A stretch of DNA of 64,000 bases from Hungatella sp. UBA3048 (GCA_002367105.1 DFCS01000024.1:1-64000), one strand, 5' to 3'. Positions 30,664-38,429 are shown, numbered from the stretch's first letter. Notes: generated from the letters alone by a model not told the origin. Numbers and translations are program-made.

Positions 30664-31809
30664 ATGGCAGTTAAAGTTTTGGTTGGAAATTTCAAGGGTC
30701 CAAAGGGGGATAAAGGAGATACGGGAGCAACTGGAGCCCAGGGAACAAAAGGGGCGACCGGAGCCCAGGGATTAAAGGGGGATAAAGGAGATACGGGATC
30801 TCAGGGGCCTCAGGGAATCCAAGGGGAAAAAGGAGAAACAGGGGGTACAGGAGCTACCGGAGCCACAGGAGCCACAGGCCAACGCGGGAGCCTCTGGTAT
30901 AACGGTACCGGGATAACCGGTACAAGCACAACCGCCACGGTGTTTAGCGGATCAGGCGTATCAGCTGCACTTGTAAACGATTATTACCAAAATACGGGTA
31001 CGGGAGCAGACAGGGGACGGGTATATCGGTGTACGGTAGCCGGGGCCGCTACGGTGGCTAAATGGGTGTATGCGGGTACTAATTTAGGGCCACAGGGAGA
31101 ACAGGGAATTAAAGGTGATACAGGAGGCCAAGGGCCCAAGGGAGATAAAGGTGATACCGGAGCTATAGGAGCAACCGGGCAAAAAGGTGATAAAGGAGAT
31201 AAGGGAGACAAGGGGGATACTGGTGCGGCCGGACCCAATGCAGCAAACTTAATCAGTGCCACAGACGTTCAGGGGTTAGCGGGTGCAGCGGGTGGCAGTT
31301 CCACAGTACAGCTGCTTATCAATGCGATCGCTGATAAGGTAGCCAACAAATTGCTGTTAAAAACTGATGTGGTAAGCCAGATCATGAACGATGCTTCTAA
31401 GGCTGCCAGCATGGCTGCGTTGTTTTCCGTCGATCAAAAAGTTAATACAGTAAATAGCAATTTAGCATTGAAAGCTAATGCGAGTGATTTACAAAACTTG
31501 TCGGCTGATTTAAAGTATTTTTCACAAACAACAATTCTCATAGGAAACAGTGAAAATATCGCTGTGCAGTGCACAAGGCGCGGTCATGTTGTGGATATCG
31601 TTTTTAAGGGAAGTAAGCCTATATCTTTCCCTGCAGGTGGATTTGCTTTCTTTACTTTAGCAGAACAATTTCGCCCATCTGACTATAAATACATCAGCGC
31701 TTATGGGTTTGATATGCTTATACAGATCGCACCAAACGGAGAAGTGCTTACTTATCAAGAGTCAGCTAGCAGAATCATTCAAGGACAGTGTTCTTATACC
31801 GTAGAATGA
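30664..31809 (+). CDS. Collagen-like tail fibre with invertible 3' end
   Basis: The 381-residue fibre has a short N-terminus, two Gly-X-Y tracts (about 12-75 and 142-195) separated by a small head-like domain, a coiled coil and a C-terminal head of about 114 residues after the residues NSNL (FPAGGFAFFTLAEQFRPSDY, ending QGQCSYTVE). The codons for NSNL lie in TAAATAGCAATTTAG (31451-31465). The same 15-mer occurs inverted at 32056-32070, in the matching reading frame of an opposite-strand alternative C-terminus. The gene is thus predicted to be phase variable. The leader is AGGAGTGAG. Confidence 0.85.
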   Translation: MAVKVLVGNFKGPKGDKGDTGATGAQGTKGATGAQGLKGDKGDTGSQGPQGIQGEKGETGGTGATGATGATGQRGSLWYNGTGITGTSTTATVFSGSGVSAALVNDYYQNTGTGADRGRVYRCTVAGAATVAKWVYAGTNLGPQGEQGIKGDTGGQGPKGDKGDTGAIGATGQKGDKGDKGDKGDTGAAGPNAANLISATDVQGLAGAAGGSSTVQLLINAIADKVANKLLLKTDVVSQIMNDASKAASMAALFSVDQKVNTVNSNLALKANASDLQNLSADLKYFSQTTILIGNSENIAVQCTRRGHVVDIVFKGSKPISFPAGGFAFFTLAEQFRPSDYKYISAYGFDMLIQIAPNGEVLTYQESASRIIQGQCSYTVE

Positions 31810-32070
31810 TCACTTATACGATTGTGGTTGTTCCTGTACTGACGTCATTAAACGATCCGTCCGGATTGACCGTAAATGTGAAATTGCTCAAATATAGGTG
31901 GTTATCCCTTATGCCAAGTCTTGTAGCGGTACCTGTGGCAAAATTACGTGATGTAATATATGTTCCGGTAGCATCGTTATAGATAGTCGATCTTAATGTA
32001 TTTTTGCTATTAATTAAACTCATAGACCTCTGTACACCACTACCAAACAGTCCAACTAAATTGCTATTTA
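31451..32070. repeat. Invertible segment bounded by a perfect 15-bp inverted repeat
   Basis: TAAATAGCAATTTAG (31451-31465) and its exact reverse complement (32056-32070) bracket 590 bp containing the 3' end of the fibre gene and an oppositely oriented open C-terminal cassette. The repeat itself has TAAAT/ATTTA arms around AGCA, as crossover sites of invertases often do. Both copies lie in the same codon phase, so inversion swaps C-termini without a frameshift. Confidence 0.8.
31814..32070 (-). CDS. Silent alternative fibre C-terminus
   Basis: Open minus-strand codons run from NSNL (at the inverted repeat) through about 80 residues to a TAA at 31814. The head is tail-fibre-like (STIYNDATGTYITSR, NHLYLSNFTFTVNPDGSF, ending TGTTTIV). 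No ribosome-binding site or suitable start accompanies the fibre-like part; the in-frame ATG at 32023 is internal. It stays open for about 20 further codons beyond the repeat. It would be translated only after inversion, fused to the N-terminal 260 or so residues of the fibre at 30664. It replaces a 114-residue head with one of a different sequence. Confidence 0.75.
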
Positions 32071-32116
32071 GTGGAGAACCTGAGCTGTCAGTAAAACAGT
32101 AGAAAGAGAGGTATTT

Positions 32117-32497
32117 ATGATTGATAAAGAATTATGGAAGAAATATACAGGGAAAGATTTTAATGTAGAAGATTATATGGGAGCGAAGGGAGAAGTTGCC
32201 CCTGCAGGCCCACGAGGCCACCATGATGATCCGGGTCCAGAATCACCCAAAGAACGGGAGCGAAGGATCGCTCTTTCAAGTATTGACGGAAATAGACTGA
32301 TCCTTAAACTGGCAGAGCAAAGTTTGTCTCGTGATGGATTTATGAAAGTTCTGCATGTAATTGAAGATGAAGAGGGCAGTATCATTGATTGGGGGCTTTT
32401 AGGAGATCCGGGGGAACCAGGGCAACCTGGCAGCAATTTATCAAATGAAGAATTAATAAAGCATGCGGGTTTTAAAATACCTGGAGATATGGATTAA
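32117..32497 (+). CDS. Small collagen-like fibre accessory protein
   Basis: The 126-residue protein has two short Gly-X-Y-like pieces (GAKGEVAPAGPRG near residue 22, GDPGEPGQPGSN near residue 94) around a helical region (RRIALSSIDGNRLILKLAEQ). It follows the invertible segment and its leader AGAGAGG lies outside it, so its expression should not change on inversion. Probably a fibre-tip or fibre-attachment component. Confidence 0.7.
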   Translation: MIDKELWKKYTGKDFNVEDYMGAKGEVAPAGPRGHHDDPGPESPKERERRIALSSIDGNRLILKLAEQSLSRDGFMKVLHVIEDEEGSIIDWGLLGDPGEPGQPGSNLSNEELIKHAGFKIPGDMD

Positions 32498-32513
32498 AAT
32501 AGCAAAACAATCA

Positions 32514-32538
32514 TCGGAGCCAACCGGCTCTTATTTTT
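32514..32538 (+). terminator. Terminator after fibre accessory gene
   Basis: GGAGCC and GGCTCT-type arms around an AACC loop are followed by TATTTTTA. It closes the fibre block. Confidence 0.7.
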
Positions 32539-32567
32539 ATGCCCAGAATTGGGCAGGAAGGAGCTTT

Positions 32568-32981
32568 ATGAGCAACATTATAAACATTGAAAAAATCAAA
32601 TTTGGGGATCAGGTATTCGATCTGGTCCCAGCCGGAGTTAACCTTGCGGATGGCGGGGGAACTATCACCTTCCAGAAAGGAGATGCCACCTTTGATGAGA
32701 TTGAAACGATCTTAAAATCCGGCGGCAGCATTACGCAGATCGGACTATCAGATGATCCAGACTGGAAACGTTATGACCTGATATATGCCGGCAGATTGAC
32801 GAAGCAGTCCGGTCATGCAATCGGTTTAGAAGATGATGGAATTACAGAGGTTAAGGCTGATGTGATGATCGCATATTTCAGGACACCTGATTTAACCGAA
32901 GTAGTAGCGGCACAGGCAGCAGAAATCAAGGCACTAACTGCTACCGTTGACACGTTAGTATTATCAAGTCTGGAGGTATAA
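32568..32981 (+). CDS. Phage structural/fibre accessory protein
   Basis: A 137-residue protein read from the ATG at 32568 (leader GGAAGGAG). It is beta-rich (INIEKIKFGDQVFDLVPAGV, YDLIYAGRLTKQSG) with a C-terminal coiled-coil-like helix (AAQAAEIKALTATVDTLVLSS). Proteins of this layout follow the fibre genes in Firmicute phages and often precede the XkdX/holin genes, as here. The exact role is unknown. Confidence 0.72.
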   Translation: MSNIINIEKIKFGDQVFDLVPAGVNLADGGGTITFQKGDATFDEIETILKSGGSITQIGLSDDPDWKRYDLIYAGRLTKQSGHAIGLEDDGITEVKADVMIAYFRTPDLTEVVAAQAAEIKALTATVDTLVLSSLEV

Positions 32982-32983
32982 GT

Positions 32984-33109
32984 ATGTTTGATACATTGCT
33001 AAGATTATTTGATGGTGGAAATGGACCGCTGACAGTTGCAATGCTGGCTAATGCAGTGGTTAAGAACTGGATTACCAAGGAACAGAAACAGGAGATTCTT
33101 GCATCTTAA
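32984..33109 (+). CDS. XkdX-like small protein
   Basis: A 41-residue protein of the XkdX pattern: two hydrophobic N-terminal segments and NAVVKNWITKEQKQEIL near the end, which matches the family's AV-K-WIT-EE-EIL motif. It lies in its usual place between the fibre accessory and holin genes. GGAGG lies 6 nt upstream. Function in PBSX-like phages is not settled. Confidence 0.78.
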   Translation: MFDTLLRLFDGGNGPLTVAMLANAVVKNWITKEQKQEILAS

Positions 33110-33134
33110 AATTAAGGAAGAACGAGGAATGAGA

Positions 33135-33617
33135 ATGAAAAAAGAATATGTAATTGCAGTTCAGGGGGCCGTGGCAGCTATTGGAGCATTTTTAAGTGAC
33201 AAGTTAGGAATCTTATATCCGGTGCTTTGCATTTTAACTCTCATGATGGTGGCTGATAATATATCAGGTATGCTTGCAAGCAAAACAGAGGCCATAGATC
33301 ACCCAGGAGATCCATCTTATGGCTGGAGTTCTAAGAAAGGGGCAAAAGGCATCATTAAGAAGGTTGGATATCTGTGTGTGATAGCCGTAGCAATGGTAGT
33401 AGATTATATTATTGCTACAGTATCTGGAACCGTTGGCTTCGACGTGCCTACAAACGTGTTTTTCGGGCTTCTGGTGGCAGTTTGGTATCTACTCAATGAG
33501 TTGCTATCTATCATAGAAAACGCTGGTAGAATGGGCGCTCCTGTGCCTGAATGGCTAAGTAAGTACATAGCTGTATTAAAAAATAAGATTGATAACACAG
33601 AAACACAAAAACAATAG
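33135..33617 (+). CDS. Holin (TcdE/phage_holin_4_1 family)
   Basis: The 160-residue protein has three predicted membrane segments (about 5-25, 30-50 and 84-104) followed by a cytoplasmic tail (WLSKYIAVLKNKIDN). The motif HPGDPSYGWSSKKGAKGIIKK and the DNISGMLAS segment are typical of the toxin-secretion/phage-lysis holin family. The ATG at 33135 is favoured by GAGGA; an ATG 6 nt earlier is possible. It lies directly upstream of the endolysin and would form the membrane lesions that release it. Confidence 0.9.
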   Translation: MKKEYVIAVQGAVAAIGAFLSDKLGILYPVLCILTLMMVADNISGMLASKTEAIDHPGDPSYGWSSKKGAKGIIKKVGYLCVIAVAMVVDYIIATVSGTVGFDVPTNVFFGLLVAVWYLLNELLSIIENAGRMGAPVPEWLSKYIAVLKNKIDNTETQKQ

Positions 33618-33628
33618 CGAATCACTTT

Positions 33629-33654
33629 AGGCCTGGGTAATCCCGGGCCTTTTT
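33629..33654 (+). terminator. Terminator-like hairpin between holin and endolysin genes
   Basis: AGGCCTGGG and TCCCGGGCCT pair around a TAA loop and are followed by TTTTT. It may limit endolysin expression relative to holin. Confidence 0.75.
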
Positions 33655-33671
33655 GAATGGAGGAAAGCAAT

Positions 33672-34454
33672 ATGAGAGATATCACATTATGCCACCCTCG
33701 TCTGCAGGTGCTAGCTGCTAAGCTGGTAGAAGAATGCAGCAACCAGGGATTAATAATCAAAATAGGCGAGACATATCGCACCGTAGCAGAGCAGGACGCG
33801 TTATACGCCCAGGGCAGAACCACACCGGGCAACATCGTGACTAATGCTCCAGGGAGTACATACAGTTCTTATCATCAGTGGGGGACTGCCTTTGACTTTT
33901 TCAGGAATGACGGCCAGGGTGCCTACAATGAATCTGGTAACTTCTTTAATAAGGTAGGTGCCATTGGTGTAAGCCTTGGCCTGGAATGGGGAGGAAACTG
34001 GAAATCACCGGTTGATAAGCCTCACTTCCAGCTCCCGGATTGGGGTAGTTCAACCGCTGGTATTAAGAAGGTTTATGCTAACCCTGATGAGTTTAAAAAT
34101 ACATGGACTGCAGAGATACCAAAAGAAAAGAAATCTGGTTGGAAACAGGAAGACAATGGGTGGAGATTTTACTTAGGAGATACCGGGGAATGCGTGCGGA
34201 ATAATTGGTACCATGATATAGAAAAGAACCTTTGGTATTGGTTTGACGGGGCCGGGATCATGATCACAAACACATGGTATCAGTATAAGGGCAGTTGGTA
34301 CTATCTGGGATCGGACGGGGCCATGCTTAAGGGATTACAGGACGTAAATGACAAGTGGTATTACTTAGATAAAGACGGAAAGATGGCAACCGATCCGGTC
34401 ATACTCACACCGGGACAGGACGGAGCGTTACAGTATCCCGGACTGGCAGAATAA
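33672..34454 (+). CDS. Endolysin: M15-type L-Ala-D-Glu peptidase with wall-binding repeats
   Basis: The 260-residue protein has an N-terminal M15/VanY-like peptidase with the zinc-ligand motifs SSYHQWGTAFDFF (about residues 64-76) and KPHF (about 115). The C-terminal half (about 150-240) is made of choline-binding-like repeats (WYHDIEKNLWYWFDGAGIM, GSWYYLGSDGAMLKG, DKWYYLDKDGKM). The C-terminus ends GQDGALQYPGLAE. The ATG at 33672 follows GGAGGAAAG. It cleaves peptidoglycan stem peptides once the holin opens the membrane. A scrap of a homologous C-terminus lies at 51549. Confidence 0.93.
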   Translation: MRDITLCHPRLQVLAAKLVEECSNQGLIIKIGETYRTVAEQDALYAQGRTTPGNIVTNAPGSTYSSYHQWGTAFDFFRNDGQGAYNESGNFFNKVGAIGVSLGLEWGGNWKSPVDKPHFQLPDWGSSTAGIKKVYANPDEFKNTWTAEIPKEKKSGWKQEDNGWRFYLGDTGECVRNNWYHDIEKNLWYWFDGAGIMITNTWYQYKGSWYYLGSDGAMLKGLQDVNDKWYYLDKDGKMATDPVILTPGQDGALQYPGLAE

Positions 34455-34460
34455 AAAACA

Positions 34461-34492
34461 AGAGCCGTGACTTTTATGGTCACGGTTCTTTA
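34461..34492. terminator. Bidirectional terminator after endolysin gene
   Basis: AGAGCCGTGAC (34461-34471) pairs with GTCACGGTTCT and is followed by TTATT. It also ends the convergent repressor-like gene. Confidence 0.85.
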
Positions 34493-34711
34493 TTCTTTTT
34501 TATCTGGTACCCACTCCATGAGGTCGCCAGGCTGACAGTTAAATTCTTTGCATAGGCGATCAATAGATTTTCCGTCTAAATTTGTTGTACCGTCTTTGAG
34601 CTTTTGGTATGTACTCTGAGATAGTAACTTTGTTTTTTTCATTTTGTACGTATTATATCCGGCATCTTCCAGAAGTTTTAATACCTTATCATATTTTAAC
34701 ATATTTGCCAC
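34490..34711 (-). CDS. XRE/YozG-type helix-turn-helix protein
   Basis: A 73-residue protein with an N-terminal helix-turn-helix of the YozG/Cro-C1 type (YDKVLKLLEDAGYNTYKMKK, QSTYQKLKDGTTNLDGKSI, DRLCKEFNCQPGDLMEW). It is divergent from the gene at 34894, with face-to-face promoters between them. This second regulator is separate from the main switch and probably controls the right-end cargo genes, including its own transcription. Antirepressors elsewhere in the phage could also act on it. Confidence 0.82.
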   Translation of the reverse strand: MANMLKYDKVLKLLEDAGYNTYKMKKTKLLSQSTYQKLKDGTTNLDGKSIDRLCKEFNCQPGDLMEWVPDKKE

Positions 34712-34723
34712 CTCTTACCCTGA

Positions 34724-34853
34724 ATCATATTAGAATCATATCACGTTTTCAAATGCCAATCTACATATAGTAATTGCGTGACAGGTTGAACAATAAAATA
34801 TCCGTAATCTAGTGACAATGTCAATTGCTTGTTCCGTTATTACGTGCTAATAT
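34724..34853. promoter_or_regulatory. Divergent promoters between the two cargo genes
   Basis: Minus-strand promoter: TTGAAA and TATGAT, 17-bp spacer (34724-34752), into the XRE gene. Plus-strand promoter: TTGCTT and TAATAT, 17-bp spacer (34825-34853), into the gene at 34894. Partial inverted copies of GTGACA/TGTCA lie between them (around 34780 and 34812) and may be operators. Confidence 0.62.
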
Positions 34854-34893
34854 CTCCTTGTAGGGTAAGACGAAAAACAAGGAGGATGCCAAT

Positions 34894-35136
34894 ATGAAAA
34901 TAGATTATACGGACTATTGCAACAGAAATCTTGAAATCGAAACAGACAAAACCAAAATAGAAAAAATGAATATTTTACTACAAGCTGCGTTAATTGAGCA
35001 AGGAGTTGATGGAAAAATTGATGCGACCTATTACACTGACGGAAACATCAAGGTAGAGGTTGATGGACAGTATTACAACATGTTTGATTCTACTAATAAC
35101 AAGTTTTTTAGCGGCAATGGAGAATGCGATAATTGA
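34894..35136 (+). CDS. Small cargo protein of unknown function
   Basis: An 80-residue protein preceded by AAGGAGG. It has an N-terminal helix (IETDKTKIEKMNILLQAALI) and a C-terminal beta-rich part (YYTDGNIKVEVDGQYYNMF). It is divergent from an XRE regulator, so it may be the regulated partner. No toxin or antitoxin motif is visible. Function unknown. Confidence 0.65.
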   Translation: MKIDYTDYCNRNLEIETDKTKIEKMNILLQAALIEQGVDGKIDATYYTDGNIKVEVDGQYYNMFDSTNNKFFSGNGECDN

Positions 35137-35182
35137 GGTATTTCTAAAAATCCATGAATTCATTAAAATTAAAATTAAAATT

Positions 35183-35208
35183 GCGGGTATCCGGTATTCC
35201 GGTCCCGC
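35183..35208 (+). repeat. GCGGGTATCCGG...CGGTCCCGC hairpin, copy 1
   Basis: GCGGG/CCCGC and CCGG/CCGG arms form an imperfect hairpin. Related hairpins occur at 37245-37268, 51631-51663 and 52049-52078. Each is adjacent to a small cargo gene end. Confidence 0.7.
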
Positions 35209-35251
35209 ATTTACTTTATAAATATTTAATAATTAATTTTTTTAGTACGTT

Positions 35252-35265
35252 TAAATCGTGATTTA
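35252..35265. repeat. TAAATCGTGATTTA palindromic motif, copy 2
   Basis: Identical to 7081-7094, about 28 kb away in the same prophage. It lies between the small cargo gene and the ATPase gene, about 1.8 kb from the ATPase start. Confidence 0.55.
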
Positions 35266-35481
35266 CCAGCTGTATAGTATAAAAAATACACCTGTTGTTG
35301 ATTAACCCTCCTATTTATGGGATATACTATGATCTAGGTACAAAAGTCAAATTAAATATTTGTGAACATTTTGTTAAGTCTATTGCAATTTCTGTTTTAA
35401 AGGTATATATTAGTTATAAGCTTCATATTTGCTTATAAAGGGTTGTAGATGCCCTTAAATATTTGGTTGCAAAATACCAAC

Positions 35482-35515
35482 AATCCCCCTCTTTGTTTTC
35501 GCGAAGAGGGGGATT
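35482..35515 (-). terminator. Terminator of the P-loop ATPase gene
   Basis: AATCCCCCTCTT and AAGAGGGGGATT form a perfect 12-bp stem with a 10-nt loop, just after the minus-strand stop at 35519. Confidence 0.85.
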
Positions 35516-35518
35516 TGT

Positions 35519-37048
35519 TTATACTAGCTCTTTTCGCAGTGCAAAATGCACAGTGAATTTTTCTTGAAAATTTACAATATCATTGCCGTCTTCTCTATAC
35601 CCAAAAGAATACTTAAAATCATTTGGCCTATTATTCGCATCTCTTGATGTGATTTTCATATTTCCAATTACTCCAAATTTGTATAATATTTCTAGCATTT
35701 TTTCCGGATCATCAATTTGTGGTACTCTACTCTTTGAATGTTCTACAACTTCTTTGGCTTCAATTAACCAAAAGTTATTTTTATGGATAAGGCTTAATGT
35801 ATGAAAACAATCATGTATATAATCTGAGTCATAATATAATGACAATTCATTCTTTAATTCATTAGTGAAAGCTCTAGAATATTCTGCTTCAGTTTCAATA
35901 AACATTTCATTTGTAAATGAATTACTATCTCCATATCTTTCTATTATTACATTAAGCATATTTACAATATCTCGAGGTCTTCCATGACTATAATTCAATA
36001 AAAATCTCAGAGTCTCCCTGCCCTTAATCTTCTCCGGGAACATTCTTGAAAATAATTTCTCGTTATCTAATGCTCTAAAACTCTGACATGACACTCTTAT
36101 TTTATTTAAAATCATATCCATTAAACTATCATTGAACGGGGTAACAAAATTTGGATTTTCAAGCCAATTTAAACATACAATCGATTTAACTGTGTATTTA
36201 TTTAAATTTGTTGATTCACTATGTATCAACTTAAGTAAATCAGACCTAAATAGTAATACTATCTTACTGTCTCTTGACACTTTAGATATGTCTATATTCA
36301 ATTTATAAGAAACCTCTATAAATTTAGATAAAAACTTTGCAAAGTCAGAGTTATTAGTTACTTTTTCATCATACTCATCTAAATCATCAATTATTATATT
36401 TACAGGATTATTCTTTAATAATTCTAAAATTATTTTCTGTATGTTATCTATAAATTGATAATAAGGTGCTTTTTCATATTTCTTATTTTTATCTTGTTCG
36501 ATTTTAGATCCTAGTTTAGAACTATTTTTATTAATTTCGCCAGATACCGTTGAAGAACTTGAAAGAGAAAATTCTTTTAAATTAAAACCATCTATACATT
36601 CTCTTTTTAAAAGTCTTCTCAATTTTATAAGGTGAGAACACGCTCTAATTTTATATATTATATTTCCTTTTCTTACTACCTTTTTTTGATTTTCAAAAAG
36701 AACACCTGCAATTTGACTTAAAATTGCATATTTAGCAAATACAGCCCTCTCCTTTTGAGGAATGTTTCCATTTCCAATTGCCTGCAATTGATTAAATAGC
36801 ACTTCCTCTTTATCTATATATTTAGAAAGTACGCCTTTCTCATTCTGCTTCTTTTCATAATACTTACCTAATATGGTTTTTCCTGTTCCTTTCCTTCCAG
36901 TAATAATAAACTTAGAAGAATCCAAACAAAGCAATTTATATTTATTATTTTTATTATAAAAAAGAGTGTCAAAATACTTGTTTCTTGCTTCTGAAAGCCC
37001 ATCAGGATCTCCTATAAATATATCTTTCAACCTGACATTATCAACCAT
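35519..37048 (-). CDS. P-loop ATPase (Sll1717-like), putative prophage defence gene
   Basis: The 509-residue protein has a Walker A GRKGTGKT (51-58), a Walker B-like NIIIDDLDEYD (about 217-227) and an arginine-sensor-like LLFRSD in the middle. A helical C-terminal half includes FLLNYSHGRPRDIVNMLNVI, typical of ORC/STAND-like ATPases of the Sll1717 type. The gene is much more AT-rich than its phage neighbours, lies in the prophage cargo zone on the opposite strand and has its own terminator. ATPases of this kind occur in anti-phage islands, so a defence role is plausible but unproven. The ribosome-binding site is weak. Confidence 0.78.
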   Translation of the reverse strand: MVDNVRLKDIFIGDPDGLSEARNKYFDTLFYNKNNKYKLLCLDSSKFIITGRKGTGKTILGKYYEKKQNEKGVLSKYIDKEEVLFNQLQAIGNGNIPQKERAVFAKYAILSQIAGVLFENQKKVVRKGNIIYKIRACSHLIKLRRLLKRECIDGFNLKEFSLSSSSTVSGEINKNSSKLGSKIEQDKNKKYEKAPYYQFIDNIQKIILELLKNNPVNIIIDDLDEYDEKVTNNSDFAKFLSKFIEVSYKLNIDISKVSRDSKIVLLFRSDLLKLIHSESTNLNKYTVKSIVCLNWLENPNFVTPFNDSLMDMILNKIRVSCQSFRALDNEKLFSRMFPEKIKGRETLRFLLNYSHGRPRDIVNMLNVIIERYGDSNSFTNEMFIETEAEYSRAFTNELKNELSLYYDSDYIHDCFHTLSLIHKNNFWLIEAKEVVEHSKSRVPQIDDPEKMLEILYKFGVIGNMKITSRDANNRPNDFKYSFGYREDGNDIVNFQEKFTVHFALRKELV

Positions 37049-37403
37049 TATTCGTTACCCCATTAGATTTTATATTAATAATTTTATCATATATTAAACT
37101 TAAAATCTAGCAATATATATAATTGAAAATGTTATATTTAAATTATTTGCAGTAAAATTTAATAATAATTTAAATTTATTAATAATGTTCGATTATCCAA
37201 CTCGTAATCCCGGGACTTTTCAATAGAAAATTCAGATGAAAAGTGAGTACCCAATATACGGTCCCGCCTTTTATATCGCCATAGCCAATTTTTATGTTTC
37301 TATATAAAAGATAAGATTTTCTATTTCACTATTTCAACATTATGATATAATATTTTTATTTAACTATATTTATAACAGGATATAATACTGGGGAGATCAT
37401 AAA
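37049..37403. other. AT-rich divergent intergenic region
   Basis: This 355-nt region holds the promoters of the divergent ATPase and CoiA-like genes. It contains an ACTTTTCA/TGAAAAGT stem (37214-37246) and a related copy of the CGGTCCCGCC-type hairpin arm (37259-37268). No gene is supported. Confidence 0.65.
37245..37268 (+). repeat. CGGTCCCGCC-type hairpin, copy 2 (degenerate)
   Basis: GAGTACCC...CGGTCCCGCC aligns with the copy at 35183 (GGGTATCC...CGGTCCCGC). The right arm is conserved and the left arm has drifted. Confidence 0.5.
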
Positions 37404-38429
37404 ATGGGAGCTTTAAACTTGATCTATGCTTTAAAAAACGACGAGTTGGTACATATATCTGAGGTGGAAAGCGGCCTAAAGTGTGGCTGTACTTGCCCAG
37501 CGTGCGGAGGAACATTAATTGCAAGGAAAGGAAATTTTGTTATTCATCATTTTGCACATCAGAGTACAGTAGAATGTGAATACGGATATCAAACATCGTT
37601 GCACTTGGCTGCAATGAAAATAATATCTGAACATCGAGAAATAAGTTTACCTGCACTTTATTTAGAATTTAATGGGACAAGTAAACTTGAATTAATTCAT
37701 AAAGAACGAATGATAAAAGTTTCTAATGTGATTTTGGAGAAAAAACTTGATAATATAATACCGGACATTCTTTTGGAGACAAATATTGGTAAAGTTATAG
37801 TTGAAATTTTTGTGACTCATGAAATAGATAATGAAAAGAGAAAAAAGATAGAGCAATTAGGTATCCAAACTATAGAAGTTGATTTGAGTAAGTTTGAAAG
37901 AGATATTACGGAAAAAGATTTAAAGGATTTTTTAATTGGTAAAAGTAAAAACAAGCATTGGATATATAACAGAGAAATCGAGGAAGTATATAAAAGGTTT
38001 ATAGATATTTCAGAAAGTAAGGAACTAGTAACTCGGAATTATGCAACCCATGTTGATGATTGTCCTATAAAAAAGAGAGTATGGAATGAAAAGCCATATG
38101 CAAATTTTTTAAACGATTGCTTGGATTGTGATTACCTCATAGAAGATGAAGTGGAATGGAAAAATAAAGAAGAAAAGAAAGAAACTATATTATGTTCGGG
38201 AAAAAGTCGCATAGCTCATATAACAGACTTTGAATTGCCATATGAAAAGAGAGTGCAAAATTTTGAAGAAAAAAGAGAAGAAGAAATGTATGAATTAATC
38301 GGGCAAGGTATCTGCCCTAAGTGCAATCATGATTTGGTGATACGACAAGGGGGATTTGGTGAATTTTTTGGTTGTAGTAAATTTCCACGTTGTAAATTTA
38401 CGTTTAGATATGCGGAAGATGAACAATAA
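37404..38429 (+). CDS. CoiA-like nuclease fold with C-terminal zinc finger, cargo gene
   Basis: The 341-residue protein starts with a CoiA-like part: Cys ligands in CGCTCPACGG (about 27-36), an HHFAHQ segment, then a PD-(D/E)XK-like core (IIPDILLETNIGKVIVEIFV, about 117-136). The C-terminus has a topoisomerase-type C4 zinc finger (CPKCNHDLVIRQGG, then GCSKFPRC, about 305-331). CoiA-type proteins process DNA in competence, and prophage or island-borne relatives may act on foreign DNA. It lies next to attR, divergent from the ATPase, with GGGGAGATC as leader. The pair could form one defence unit. Confidence 0.78.
   Translation: MGALNLIYALKNDELVHISEVESGLKCGCTCPACGGTLIARKGNFVIHHFAHQSTVECEYGYQTSLHLAAMKIISEHREISLPALYLEFNGTSKLELIHKERMIKVSNVILEKKLDNIIPDILLETNIGKVIVEIFVTHEIDNEKRKKIEQLGIQTIEVDLSKFERDITEKDLKDFLIGKSKNKHWIYNREIEEVYKRFIDISESKELVTRNYATHVDDCPIKKRVWNEKPYANFLNDCLDCDYLIEDEVEWKNKEEKKETILCSGKSRIAHITDFELPYEKRVQNFEEKREEEMYELIGQGICPKCNHDLVIRQGGFGEFFGCSKFPRCKFTFRYAEDEQ

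Larger units (their letters stand above)
35137..35518. other. AT-rich intergenic region in the cargo zone
   Basis: No gene is supported over 380 nt. It holds the first GCGGGTATCCGG-type hairpin (35183-35208), the second copy of the TAAATCGTGATTTA motif (35252-35265) and a strong terminator hairpin (35482-35515) for the ATPase gene on the other strand. Confidence 0.7.

Noticed and set aside
30300..31240. Tandem repeats as possible CRISPR array
   Set aside because: The repeats are Gly-X-Y coding triplets in the fibre genes with no spacers of constant length; no CRISPR array or cas gene was seen in the window.
31788..31982. Plus-strand 64-residue frame after the fibre gene
   Set aside because: It is the shadow of the minus-strand alternative fibre C-terminus and has no leader.
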